Source: Bacteroidota bacterium
Lineage (GTDB): Bacteria > Bacteroidota > Bacteroidia > Cytophagales > Cyclobacteriaceae
Length of the DNA stretch: 48,739 nt
Reading direction: 5' to 3'
NCBI GenBank assembly: GCA_018267195.1
Contig: JAFDYY010000025.1
Span: forward strand, 1 to 48,739
The position numbers and the translations under genes were made by a program. Within the stretch, counting starts at the first letter, position 1; each line of letters starts with the position of its first letter. Of this stretch, positions 8,137-16,740 are shown piece by piece. The notes beneath the pieces are model-generated. The model was not told the origin of the DNA, made no database searches, and saw only the letters and a program-made list of their open reading frames with translations.

Positions 8137-9060
8137 TTATCCGGTAGTGAGGTAAGCGGCTCCATATACCCCGGCACTATCTCCAAGTTTGGGGCGCACA
8201 ATAGGCGTTTCACAGCGATCGTTAAATATAAATGCTCGCAGAGCTTGTTTGCCCTCTGTATAGATCAAGTCAATATTTCCCACCCCACCACCAATAACCA
8301 CTACATCCGGATCAACAATATTTATTACCACACTCAAGGCAAGTCCAAAAAAATGAATCAGTCGTTTTATGGTTTGCTGAGAAAATTCATCTTTTCCAGC
8401 ATTATAATCGGCATAGATATCTTTCATTGTTTTCTTTGCGCCACTAATAGATTCATAATATTTTTCGAGTGCCGGACCCGACAATACATTTTCTACACAG
8501 CCCCATTTGCCACAATAGCAGGGACCTCCCCCACTATCGTCTAAAAAATTATGTCCCCATTCACCGCCAATTCCATGTAGCCCATTTATAATTTTTCCAT
8601 TTACGACCAATCCACCTCCCACACCCGTACCCAAGATTACACCAAACACTACGTTTGCTTCGGGGAAATGGTCTTTTACCACTCCCATAGTAGTTTCGGC
8701 CAGCGCAAAACAGTTGGCATCATTTGCCATTGAAAGTTTTATGTTGAGTAAGCGCTCGAGGTCTTCTTTTAAAGGCATTCCGTTTAGGCACGTTGAGTTA
8801 CAATTGTGCATGAGCCGGGTTTTGGGATCGCGAATACCCGGTGTTGCTATACCGATATGAGGTGCCCGATACCCCATAGCCTTTTCCATTTTTTCTACCA
8901 ACAGCCGAATCTGATTAAGTTCGTGATCGTAGCCTTTAAAACTTTCGGAAGGAAGTCTGTCTCGGAAGAGAATTTCGGGTTGGTTAGCTGACGATAAAAC
9001 GATGCCTTCTGCTTTCGTACCTCCTAAGTCAATACCCCAAAGATGTTTATCGGTTTTCAT
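8137..9060 (-). CDS. ROK-family sugar kinase
   Basis: This is a 307-residue cytosolic ATP-dependent sugar kinase, probably for glucose or fructose. The N-terminal phosphate loop is WGIDLGGTKAEGIVL; the catalytic Asp lies in MANDANCFALAE; a second nucleotide loop is GVILGTGVGGGLV; and the ROK zinc site is GHN followed by CYCGKWGCVE. The adenosine motif is VVVIGGGVGN. The ATG at 9060 (MKTDKHLWG) is chosen over the longer frame to 9099 because the family starts just before the phosphate loop. It is a lone gene, distinct in sequence from the second ROK kinase at 28869. The sugar specificity cannot be read from motifs. Confidence 0.85.
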   Translation of the reverse strand: MKTDKHLWGIDLGGTKAEGIVLSSANQPEILFRDRLPSESFKGYDHELNQIRLLVEKMEKAMGYRAPHIGIATPGIRDPKTRLMHNCNSTCLNGMPLKEDLERLLNIKLSMANDANCFALAETTMGVVKDHFPEANVVFGVILGTGVGGGLVVNGKIINGLHGIGGEWGHNFLDDSGGGPCYCGKWGCVENVLSGPALEKYYESISGAKKTMKDIYADYNAGKDEFSQQTIKRLIHFFGLALSVVINIVDPDVVVIGGGVGNIDLIYTEGKQALRAFIFNDRCETPIVRPKLGDSAGVYGAAYLTTG

Positions 9061-9147
9061 ATTGGCAACAAAACAAAAATATTTTAACGAACCGTACAAA
9101 CTTATAAAGCAAACACAATATCAATTTGCTTTTTTTAATTTTGAGCC

Positions 9148-10020
9148 ATGCAAGCGGTTTCTTTTTACATTGTTTATCCTCTTATTTATCTTATAGCCAT
9201 GCTTCCGTTCAGTCTGTTGTACAGGCTGTCTGATTTGCTCTATTTCTTTTTACGCCTTTTCGGATACCGCAGGAAGGTGGTTTACATCAATCTAAAGAAT
9301 TCTTTTCCCGAAAAAACAGAGCAAGAAATACAACACCTCTGCAATGAGTTTTTTAAATACTTGTGCGACTTGATTCTGGAAACTTTAAAAACGCTACGGA
9401 TGACAGCCGAAGAAGCAAAAGAACGATGCGTTTTTCATACCCCGCAATGGCTCGATACAATGTATGGTCAAAAGAAAAACTTTATAATTGTGATGGGGCA
9501 TTACGGAAATTGGGAATGGGCAGGCCCCAGCTTCAGTCTGAATACACCTTACCAACTTACCGTTATTTATCGCCCACTCACCAACCTATATTTTGATAAA
9601 ATGATGATTCGGATGCGAACCAAGTTTGGCACTCAGATCACACCGGTTAACCAAGCTCTGCGCTACATGGTAGCTCATCGCAACAGCACTTCGGCCACCG
9701 CCTTTATTGCCGATCAGGCTGCCAGCACTGCCAATTCCTATTGGACAACTTTTCTTCATCAGGATACAGCGGTTTTTAATGGCCCCGAAAAACTGGCCAT
9801 AAAATTTAATTATCCGGTGGTTTATATAAGCATTCAACGGGTAAAAAGAGGATATTACAGCGTTACGCCCGAACTACTTTTTGCCAACCCGGCCGAAACA
9901 AAAAAGAATGAAATTCTTGAAACCTTCACCAAAAGGTTAGAAAAAGATATTATTCACGATCCCATTATCTGGCTTTGGTCGCACCGCCGATGGAAACATA
10001 CACGCCTCGCCTCCTTGTAG
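9148..10020 (+). CDS. LpxL/HtrB-type lysophospholipid (lipid A) acyltransferase
   Basis: This is a 290-residue inner-membrane-associated enzyme expected to add a late acyl chain to lipid A or a related lipid. An N-terminal hydrophobic helix (FYIVYPLIYLIAMLPFSLLYRLSDLLYFFL) precedes RKVVYINLKNSFPEKTEQEI, typical of the family. The catalytic H-x4-E motif is in VMGHYGNWEWAG, followed by the acyl/substrate segment VIYRPLTNLYFDKMM and later FIADQAAS. The C-terminal WLWSHRRWKH matches the family end. A TAATTTTG element ends 4 nt before the ATG, which would make a leaderless transcript if real. The desaturase gene begins about 10 bp downstream, so a shared lipid-modification unit is likely. Confidence 0.87.
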   Translation: MQAVSFYIVYPLIYLIAMLPFSLLYRLSDLLYFFLRLFGYRRKVVYINLKNSFPEKTEQEIQHLCNEFFKYLCDLILETLKTLRMTAEEAKERCVFHTPQWLDTMYGQKKNFIIVMGHYGNWEWAGPSFSLNTPYQLTVIYRPLTNLYFDKMMIRMRTKFGTQITPVNQALRYMVAHRNSTSATAFIADQAASTANSYWTTFLHQDTAVFNGPEKLAIKFNYPVVYISIQRVKRGYYSVTPELLFANPAETKKNEILETFTKRLEKDIIHDPIIWLWSHRRWKHTRLASL

Positions 10021-10044
10021 GCTTGATATTTTGACCTACCTTTG
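10014..10044 (+). promoter_or_regulatory. Candidate promoter before or within the desaturase start
   Basis: CTTG (10014-10017) lies 19 bp before TACCTTTG (10037-10044), an exact match to the Bacteroidota -7 consensus TAnnTTTG with standard spacing. It overlaps the first codons of the longest desaturase frame, so it would favour a start at the TTG at 10070. Confidence 0.42.
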
Positions 10045-11071
10045 CTTGCTCATTTCTAAACTTACGAAGTTGCGCACCGGTAAAGAATTAATTGCCCATA
10101 GTAAATCATTCAGCAAAGAAAACAGATTTAAAAGCTGGTTTGAATTATTAATAACCGTTTTTCTTATTATCGTGTGCATTGCTGTGGGGCTTACCGCTGA
10201 AATACAGTTGTCAATTAAAATCGTAGCTTCTCTGGTGTGTGGCTTAGCCTATGTAAGATTATTCGTTATCTATCACGACTACGCTCACCGGGCTATTTTG
10301 CAAAACTCAAACATGGCCAACATACTGATGACCTTTGTGGGAATTTATATGTTGGCTCCTAAAACTATATGGAGCCGCACACACGAGCATCATCACAATC
10401 ACAATTCTAAACTTACCCTGAGCGGTATCGGTTCCTACCCCACCGTAAGTAAAAAATATTTTTTAAGTCTAAATCGTAAAAAAAGGCTGATCTATTTATT
10501 GAACCGCCATCCGCTTACCATTTTATTGGGATATTTTACCTTATTTATTTTTTGGTTGAACCTGAAATCTTTTTTTGAAAGTCCGAGGAAACATTTTGAT
10601 TCATTAGCCGCACTTTTATTTCATTTTACTGCATCGTGGGCTACCATTCATTTTTTTGGCTGGCCAACTTATTTTATCTCTTTTTTCTTTCCCTTCTTCC
10701 TTGCTTTTGCCATAGGGGCCTATTTGTTTTACTGCCAGCATAATTTTCCAGGGGCAGAGTTTAAAGAAAACCACGACTGGACGTATGATAATGCTGCCCT
10801 AAACTCAACAAGTTATATGACGATGAACCCAGTTATGAATTGGTTTACCGGCAACATCGGCTATCATCATGTGCATCACTTAAATTCCAGAATTCCTTTT
10901 TATAGACTGAAAGAAGCACTTGCTACTATGCCCGAGCTTCATCTGGTTAAAACTACCTCCTGGCATCCAAAAGAAATATTCAGGTGTTTGCGGTTGAAAT
11001 TGTGGGATCCCGAAACCAATCGTATGATTACCCTGAAGCAATTTAGGTCTGAACATCCGGTACTAAATTGA
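10031..11071 (+). CDS. Membrane fatty acid desaturase
   Basis: This is an integral-membrane di-iron desaturase of up to 346 residues with the three histidine boxes: HDYAH, THEHHHNH and YHHVHH. Hydrophobic segments lie at ~40-95, ~155-180 and ~195-240. It should insert a double bond into an acyl chain; a related hydroxylase role is possible. There is no ATG before the conserved region, so the start is TTG. Options are 10031, 10046 or 10070. The last (LRTGKELIAHSK) fits best if the promoter motif at 10037-10044 is used. The gene follows the acyltransferase by ~10 bp and its stop overlaps the next gene, so the three are probably co-transcribed. Confidence 0.85.
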   Translation: MTYLCLLISKLTKLRTGKELIAHSKSFSKENRFKSWFELLITVFLIIVCIAVGLTAEIQLSIKIVASLVCGLAYVRLFVIYHDYAHRAILQNSNMANILMTFVGIYMLAPKTIWSRTHEHHHNHNSKLTLSGIGSYPTVSKKYFLSLNRKKRLIYLLNRHPLTILLGYFTLFIFWLNLKSFFESPRKHFDSLAALLFHFTASWATIHFFGWPTYFISFFFPFFLAFAIGAYLFYCQHNFPGAEFKENHDWTYDNAALNSTSYMTMNPVMNWFTGNIGYHHVHHLNSRIPFYRLKEALATMPELHLVKTTSWHPKEIFRCLRLKLWDPETNRMITLKQFRSEHPVLN

Positions 11072-12273
11072 AGACCGTACGTAACGTAATGGGCAATCTG
11101 GCCTTCCAGGTATTGCTGGCCATCCTTATAGGCATTGCGGTAGGCCACTTCTTCCCTACCGTGGGTATTCAGTCTGAAATCATTGGTAAAACCTTCGTTC
11201 ATATTCTCAAGTTTTTTATTGGCCCTATCATTTTTCTCACCATTGTGTCGGGCATTGCTGGCATTGGCAACCTGAAGAAAGTGGGGCGGGTGGGCATCAA
11301 GGCATTAATTTATTTTGAAGTAGTTACAACTTTGGCCTTGCTGATCGGCATAGCTGTAGCCTTGCTCATGCAACCGGGGGCAATTGACAAAACCGGGCTA
11401 CCCATTCAGGATATGTCAGGTATTGAGAAAAAAGCCCAGGATGGATTTAACTGGGTTCGTTTTTTCTTAGAAAATTTCACTTTACAAATATTGGTTGTCG
11501 CCATCCTAAGTGGAATTATCGTCAGTCACTTATCAAAAAGAGAGTTCATATTAAACAGGTTGGATAAAATCGCTGGGGTAGTTTATAAATGGTTACGCTA
11601 CGTTATGTACCTCGCTCCGCTTGGTGCGTATGGCGGTATTGCTTTTGCCGTGGGTAAGTTTGGTCTTAACTCGCTGGTGCCGCTTGCTAAACTGATGGTG
11701 TGCATGTATATCACTATGTCTGTTTTTGTATTTGTTGTGTTAGCGGCCATTTTGCGTTATTATCGTTTCCGCATTATGCGGCTGCTCAAGACCATTAAAG
11801 AAGAGATATTGATCGTGCTGGCCACTTCATCTTCGGAGGCCGCATTACCTTCGCTGATGAGAAAACTGGAAAATATGGGATGTAGCAAATCGGTAGTGGG
11901 TTTGGTCGTCCCTACCGGGTACTCTTTTAACTTAGATGGTACGTCCATTTATTTGTCTATGGCCGTTTTGTTTATTGCTCAGCTCTACAACATCTCCCTG
12001 TCGGTAGGCGAAATGGCAAGTATCATTGGTATTTTAATGATTACTTCCAAAGGAGCTGCCGGGGTAACCGGCAGCGGCTTCATTGTGTTGGCCTCGACAC
12101 TTACGACTCTTCACACCATTCCCATAGAAGGGTTGGCTTTTTTACTCGGCATAGATAAATTTATGAGCGAAGCCCGTGCCATTACCAATATTATAGGTAA
12201 TGGCGTAGCTACTTTGGTGATAGCAAAAAGTGAAAAAGAATTTGAGTCGGCTACAGAAACTACCCTACTTTAA
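11068..12273 (+). CDS. Dicarboxylate/amino acid:cation symporter (DAACS family)
   Basis: This is a ~400-residue polytopic inner-membrane transporter. Family signatures include the first helix (FQVLLAILIGIAVGHFFP), the serine-rich hairpin LATSSSEAALPSLM, the substrate-site helix PTGYSFNLDGTSIYLSMAVLFIAQ and the second hairpin SKGAAGVTGSGFIVLAST. It should import C4-dicarboxylates or acidic amino acids with H+ or Na+; the motifs do not separate these. The frame opens with TTG at 11068, overlapping the desaturase stop as TTGA; ATG at 11089 (MGNLAFQVLL) is an equally good start. The 3' end overlaps the convergent GH57 gene by 14 bp. Confidence 0.9.
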   Translation: MKTVRNVMGNLAFQVLLAILIGIAVGHFFPTVGIQSEIIGKTFVHILKFFIGPIIFLTIVSGIAGIGNLKKVGRVGIKALIYFEVVTTLALLIGIAVALLMQPGAIDKTGLPIQDMSGIEKKAQDGFNWVRFFLENFTLQILVVAILSGIIVSHLSKREFILNRLDKIAGVVYKWLRYVMYLAPLGAYGGIAFAVGKFGLNSLVPLAKLMVCMYITMSVFVFVVLAAILRYYRFRIMRLLKTIKEEILIVLATSSSEAALPSLMRKLENMGCSKSVVGLVVPTGYSFNLDGTSIYLSMAVLFIAQLYNISLSVGEMASIIGILMITSKGAAGVTGSGFIVLASTLTTLHTIPIEGLAFLLGIDKFMSEARAITNIIGNGVATLVIAKSEKEFESATETTLL

Positions 12274-14662
12274 TGCCCAGATTTTTTCCCAGCAGAGTAA
12301 ATTGATCACTCCACTCAGGGGTGGATTGATGCCTGATTTCTTTCGACATTTGAAAATACAGATTTTGACTTTTGTGCAGGTTGGGGGTTAACGCAAAACG
12401 ATCTAACAACGGAAACATGCGATTGAGCCGCTGTAGGCGCTTTACATTTTCATGTTCACTATTAATTCTTCTTAATTCTTTCCAAATACTTTCGCCTGCC
12501 AGGCGCGATAATTTTTCGGTATCTTCAATTTTTAAATTCCACCGTGCCAGTTCGGATGAAATGCGTTCCATTTCTTTAATATTGATTTTTTCGGAAGTAA
12601 AACTTTTTACCAAATCGGCATTCAGAATATACTCAAATGTAGTGCGGTAGGTATTGGGGATAGGAAGTCCATTGTTGGCAAGAGCCGTAATAAGTTGATA
12701 ATCGCTGTTATAGCTTTTTCGTAAAGAATTTTCTAATTCTGCCATGCTTTCCTGCGCGATCAATTCTAAAATTTTCCTTTTCTCATCGCTGAATAATTGC
12801 CAGATAGTATATTTATCAGGACCAAAATACATCTGCATGGTGCCAATTACATCGCCTAATCTACCTTCTTCAAAAGCTTTTACAATGCGAAACTGCATGC
12901 CGGAAAAATCATCGGGCTCCATATCTATACTCAGGTTGCCAATGATATTGTGCTTACCTAAATAGATGACAGCAAAGGCAAACTTGCGTTCGGATAATGT
13001 TACCTGCGAACGAACGGTAATCATCCCCACGGCAATTTTTTGATCGCCAGCCGATTTTTTTATGATTGATTCACTTACTGTAGAATAATTAAAGATAGTT
13101 AATGCTTCCGGTTCATCTTCAAAAACAGTGGACATGGCAAAGTGCATCCCCACACGCTTCAGGTTGATAAGTGAGGGCCTGACTATTTTTTCGTACACCT
13201 GCGCTGCATTGCCATAGGCCGCTACATTACTTGGGGCATGCTCCAGCCTTTTAATAAACTCACTTTCCAGATCGGCTTCATCTAACTGGTGAGCTAACTG
13301 AATAACCCGGCAGGCATATTGCAATACCTGAGTAGCCTCAATGCCCGACACTTCATCAAAAAACCAACCGCAACTCGTGTACATCAACATGGTATTGCGT
13401 TCCATCTCCATCAGATACATAACACGCACTGGAGATACACTTTCTTTGGCATACTTGCTTAAAAAATGACGAATCGTATTCTCGTTACGCCTCAGCACGA
13501 CATGAATAAATTCATTACGTGCTTCCCATGGGGATTTTAAGATAGGAGAAGCTTCTCTTTCAAAAATAATGGCGGTTTCATCGCGCAGCCAGTCTAACGC
13601 CTCACGCAAAGGCTTACGCCAGAGTTGATGCCAGCCTTCGTGCCCGCCAGAGTTACACCCGCAGTTATTGCGCCAACGCTCTACCCCATGGATACAACTC
13701 CACGAACTGTTTTCTATGATTTGCACTTCGTGAACAGGTGGAAACAAAGAAAGAAACTGAGCGTAATTCGTTAACCTCACTTCTCCGTGTTTCTCAATAT
13801 AATCAAGGCAAAAGGCCAAGGCCATATCACCATGCTTATGATGATGGCCGTAGGTTTCTCCATCGGTTGCCACGTGGATCAGTTGCTCGTTTGTGTCTTG
13901 CTGGTCAACGGCATTCAACAGTGTTTCGGCAAATCGTTTACCGTCATTCAACAACCCATTAAAGGCGATGGATTGAGAAATATCTCCGTTATAAAAAAAC
14001 AAATCTATCCACTTGCCGGAAGGCAGATGACAACGGTAAGCATGCCGGGTGTTAAGAGTTTGGTCGTTTACATCTTCCCATTTTTCGTCTCCTTTTTTTC
14101 TGATGGCCTTCGCCTGACGCGGAGCCAAAATAGTAAACCGGATATCGTTCTTTACCAATGTTTCCAGCGTATCGGTATCTACGGCTGTTTCGGCCAGCCA
14201 CATACCTTCCGGTTTACGCCCAAAGCGGGTTTCAAAATCGCGTATGCCCCAGACAATTTGGGTTTCTTTATCGCGAGCATTGGCCAAGGGCATAATGATG
14301 TGGTTATACACCTGCGCCAGCGCAGAGCCATGTCCGCCAAACCGGTTGAGGCTGTCTTTGTCAGCTTGCAAGATGGCCTCGTATGTTTCGCGTGCATTGG
14401 CCTCCATCCAGGAAAGCAGTGTTGGCCCAAAATTGAAACTGATTTTAGCGTAGTTGTTAACGATGTTGCGAATGACGTTGTCTTCATCTAAAATTCGCGA
14501 GGTAGAGTTAGGCTCGTAACATTCAGAAGTAATGCGCTCGTTCCAGTCATGGTAGGGATGTGCCGAATCTTGCACTTCTACTACTTCCAGCCATGCGTTT
14601 TCGCGCGGAGGTTGGTAAAAGTGGCCGTGAATACAAACAAAACGATTAGAGGAAGTGGCCAT
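12260..14662 (-). CDS. GH57-family glucan enzyme with DUF3536
   Basis: This is an 800-residue, probably cytosolic protein. The N-terminal GH57 catalytic barrel starts RFVCIHGHFYQPPRENAWLE, with the HGHFYQPP motif of region 1. The conserved GMWLAETAVD carries the likely nucleophile Glu, and DGETYGHHHKHGDMAL the likely acid Asp. A Cys/His-rich stretch follows (SWSCIHGVERWRNNCGC). The second half is the all-helical DUF3536 region. GH57 enzymes act on alpha-glucans as amylases, glucanotransferases or branching enzymes; the exact reaction of this subgroup is not known to me. It lies 99 bp downstream of glgB on the same strand, as the last gene of the glucan cluster, which implies action on the same polymer. 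Confidence 0.85.
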   Translation of the reverse strand: MATSSNRFVCIHGHFYQPPRENAWLEVVEVQDSAHPYHDWNERITSECYEPNSTSRILDEDNVIRNIVNNYAKISFNFGPTLLSWMEANARETYEAILQADKDSLNRFGGHGSALAQVYNHIIMPLANARDKETQIVWGIRDFETRFGRKPEGMWLAETAVDTDTLETLVKNDIRFTILAPRQAKAIRKKGDEKWEDVNDQTLNTRHAYRCHLPSGKWIDLFFYNGDISQSIAFNGLLNDGKRFAETLLNAVDQQDTNEQLIHVATDGETYGHHHKHGDMALAFCLDYIEKHGEVRLTNYAQFLSLFPPVHEVQIIENSSWSCIHGVERWRNNCGCNSGGHEGWHQLWRKPLREALDWLRDETAIIFEREASPILKSPWEARNEFIHVVLRRNENTIRHFLSKYAKESVSPVRVMYLMEMERNTMLMYTSCGWFFDEVSGIEATQVLQYACRVIQLAHQLDEADLESEFIKRLEHAPSNVAAYGNAAQVYEKIVRPSLINLKRVGMHFAMSTVFEDEPEALTIFNYSTVSESIIKKSAGDQKIAVGMITVRSQVTLSERKFAFAVIYLGKHNIIGNLSIDMEPDDFSGMQFRIVKAFEEGRLGDVIGTMQMYFGPDKYTIWQLFSDEKRKILELIAQESMAELENSLRKSYNSDYQLITALANNGLPIPNTYRTTFEYILNADLVKSFTSEKINIKEMERISSELARWNLKIEDTEKLSRLAGESIWKELRRINSEHENVKRLQRLNRMFPLLDRFALTPNLHKSQNLYFQMSKEIRHQSTPEWSDQFTLLGKNLGIKVG

Positions 14663-14761
14663 GAGCTAAAAATGATGACACATTAAAGTCATCAAAAAAA
14701 TATTGAAACCGAAAGATAACTAAATGTCATTACTGACAAAACAAGATAACGTAATTCAATT

Positions 14762-16732
14762 TTAACTTCCGGCTTCCAGTTCAAACTCACTTTTTTCTTC
14801 ATTCAATTTCAAAACCGAAATAGCTAAAGGTGGTAGTGTTATGGAGAGTGAATAGTCTTTATTGTGGTATTTTACCGGTGACGTAAATTGCAACTCATGG
14901 TTTAGCAAACCACTTCCCCCGTATTTCAAGTCATCAGAATTAAATACTTCTTTCCACGACCCGCGCAGCGGCACGCCTACACGGTATTGGTGGCGAACTT
15001 CGGGCGTAAAGTTGCAAACTACAATTAATGAATCGTGTGGGGTTTCTCCTTTTCGCATAAATACCATCACGCTGTTTTCGCGGTCAGCGTAATCGATCCA
15101 TTCAAAGCCGAGGTTGGTAAAGGAAAAACGAAAGAGCGCCTGTTCTTCTTTGTATAGTTTATTCAGGTCTTGAATCAGGCGCAACACCCCCCGGTGCAAA
15201 TCGTAATTAAGTAAATGCCAACTTATGCTGCTATCGTGGTTCCATTCGCCTGTCTGCCCCAGCTCACCGCCCATAAACAACAATTTCGTTCCGGGGTGGG
15301 TAAACATGTAGGCATACATCAGCCGGAGGTTGGCAAATCTTTTCCACTCATCGCCCGGCATACGGCCTATCAGCGATCCTTTGCCGTGTACTACCTCATC
15401 GTGCGAGAGCGGCAGCATAAAATTTTCAGTAAAAGCATACATAATACTGAATGTAATTTCATTCTGATGATACTTGCGGTAAATAGGGTCGTCTTTAAAA
15501 TAGCGAAGCGTGTCGTGCATCCAGCCCATCATCCATTTCTGCCCGAAGCCTAACCCTCCCAAATAAGTTGGCCTTGAAACTCCCGGCCAGGCGGTTGATT
15601 CCTCTGCAATGGTAACTACATCGGGAAAAGAGCCATAAACCGTTTCATTAAATTCCTTCAAAAAATCAATTGCCTCCAGGTTTTCGTTTCCGCCATGTTG
15701 GTTGGGTATCCACTCCCCTTCTTTTCGCGAATAATCTAAATACAGCATGGAAGCTACTGCATCTACCCGTAAGCCGTCAATATGATACTGATCGAGCCAA
15801 AAAAGAGCATTGCTGATGAGAAAAGACCTTACTTCATTCCGGCCATAATTGTAGATATAGCTGCTCCAATCCGGATGAAACCCTTTGCGCGGATCAGCAT
15901 GTTCATACAAGTGGGTGCCATCAAAGTTATATAAGCCGTGCGCATCGCCCGGAAAATGCGAGGGTACCCAATCGAGGATGACACCTACCCCTGCCTGATG
16001 AAAGGCATCTACCAAAGCCATAAAATCTTGAGGGGGGCCAAATCGACTGGTGGGCGCAAAGTAGCCAGTAAGCTGATATCCCCATGATCCAAAAAAGGGG
16101 TGCTCCATTACGGGTAAAAACTCTATGTGCGTAAAGCCCGCCTCTTTTACATAGGGCACTAATTCGGTTATTAACTCGCGGTAGCTTAGCGATCGGTTTC
16201 CCTCTTCCGGCTTTCGTTTCCAACTGCCTAAATGTACTTCATAAACCGAATAAGGTTGCGGTTTTCCGACCATTGATTTCCTTTTTTGCAACCAACCATC
16301 GTCTTTCCATTGGTAAGGCTCTTGCCACACAATGGAAGCTGTGCGCGGGGCTATTTCGGCATAACGTGCAAACGGGTCGGCTTTTTCGAGATATTCCCCC
16401 TGATTAGACTGAATGGCATATTTGTAGGCTTCGCCTTTTGTTAAGCCCGAAAAAAATCCTTCCCATATCCCCGATTCATCCCAGCGGGCATTTAATATAT
16501 GCTGGTCTTTCTGCCAATGATTAAAATTTCCAATAACGGAAACGGCCTTCGCATTGGGTGCCCATACAGCAAAATAAATTCCGGCCGCGCCATTATGTGT
16601 CATCTCATGCGCTCCTAACTTTTCATACAGTTTGTGATGCTTGCCTGAGCGAAAAAGATGAATGTCGAAGTCGGTCAGTAAACTAAATGTATCTTTCTCT
16701 TCCGGGGCTGATGGTTTGTTTTTTTTTGCCAT
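14762..16732 (-). CDS. glgB: 1,4-alpha-glucan branching enzyme
   Basis: This is a 656-residue GH13 branching enzyme that introduces alpha-1,6 branches into glucan. A CBM48 domain ([35 protein letters not shown]) precedes the catalytic barrel. Catalytic residues are present: nucleophile Asp324 in [16 protein letters not shown], the Glu in [14 protein letters not shown], and the third Asp in [15 protein letters not shown]. The branching-enzyme segment [15 protein letters not shown] is clear. The start at 16732 ([14 protein letters not shown]) is preferred to the longer frame, which would run into treS. It begins 8 bp after treS, so the genes are co-transcribed and GlgB likely branches the GlgE product. 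Confidence 0.96.
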   Translation of the reverse strand: MAKKNKPSAPEEKDTFSLLTDFDIHLFRSGKHHKLYEKLGAHEMTHNGAAGIYFAVWAPNAKAVSVIGNFNHWQKDQHILNARWDESGIWEGFFSGLTKGEAYKYAIQSNQGEYLEKADPFARYAEIAPRTASIVWQEPYQWKDDGWLQKRKSMVGKPQPYSVYEVHLGSWKRKPEEGNRSLSYRELITELVPYVKEAGFTHIEFLPVMEHPFFGSWGYQLTGYFAPTSRFGPPQDFMALVDAFHQAGVGVILDWVPSHFPGDAHGLYNFDGTHLYEHADPRKGFHPDWSSYIYNYGRNEVRSFLISNALFWLDQYHIDGLRVDAVASMLYLDYSRKEGEWIPNQHGGNENLEAIDFLKEFNETVYGSFPDVVTIAEESTAWPGVSRPTYLGGLGFGQKWMMGWMHDTLRYFKDDPIYRKYHQNEITFSIMYAFTENFMLPLSHDEVVHGKGSLIGRMPGDEWKRFANLRLMYAYMFTHPGTKLLFMGGELGQTGEWNHDSSISWHLLNYDLHRGVLRLIQDLNKLYKEEQALFRFSFTNLGFEWIDYADRENSVMVFMRKGETPHDSLIVVCNFTPEVRHQYRVGVPLRGSWKEVFNSDDLKYGGSGLLNHELQFTSPVKYHNKDYSLSITLPPLAISVLKLNEEKSEFELEAGS

Positions 16733-16740
16733 AATAAAAA

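Noticed and set aside
13787..14491. Plus-strand frame of 234 codons
   Set aside because: It lies entirely opposite the well-supported GH57/DUF3536 gene and its composition is that of an antisense frame.
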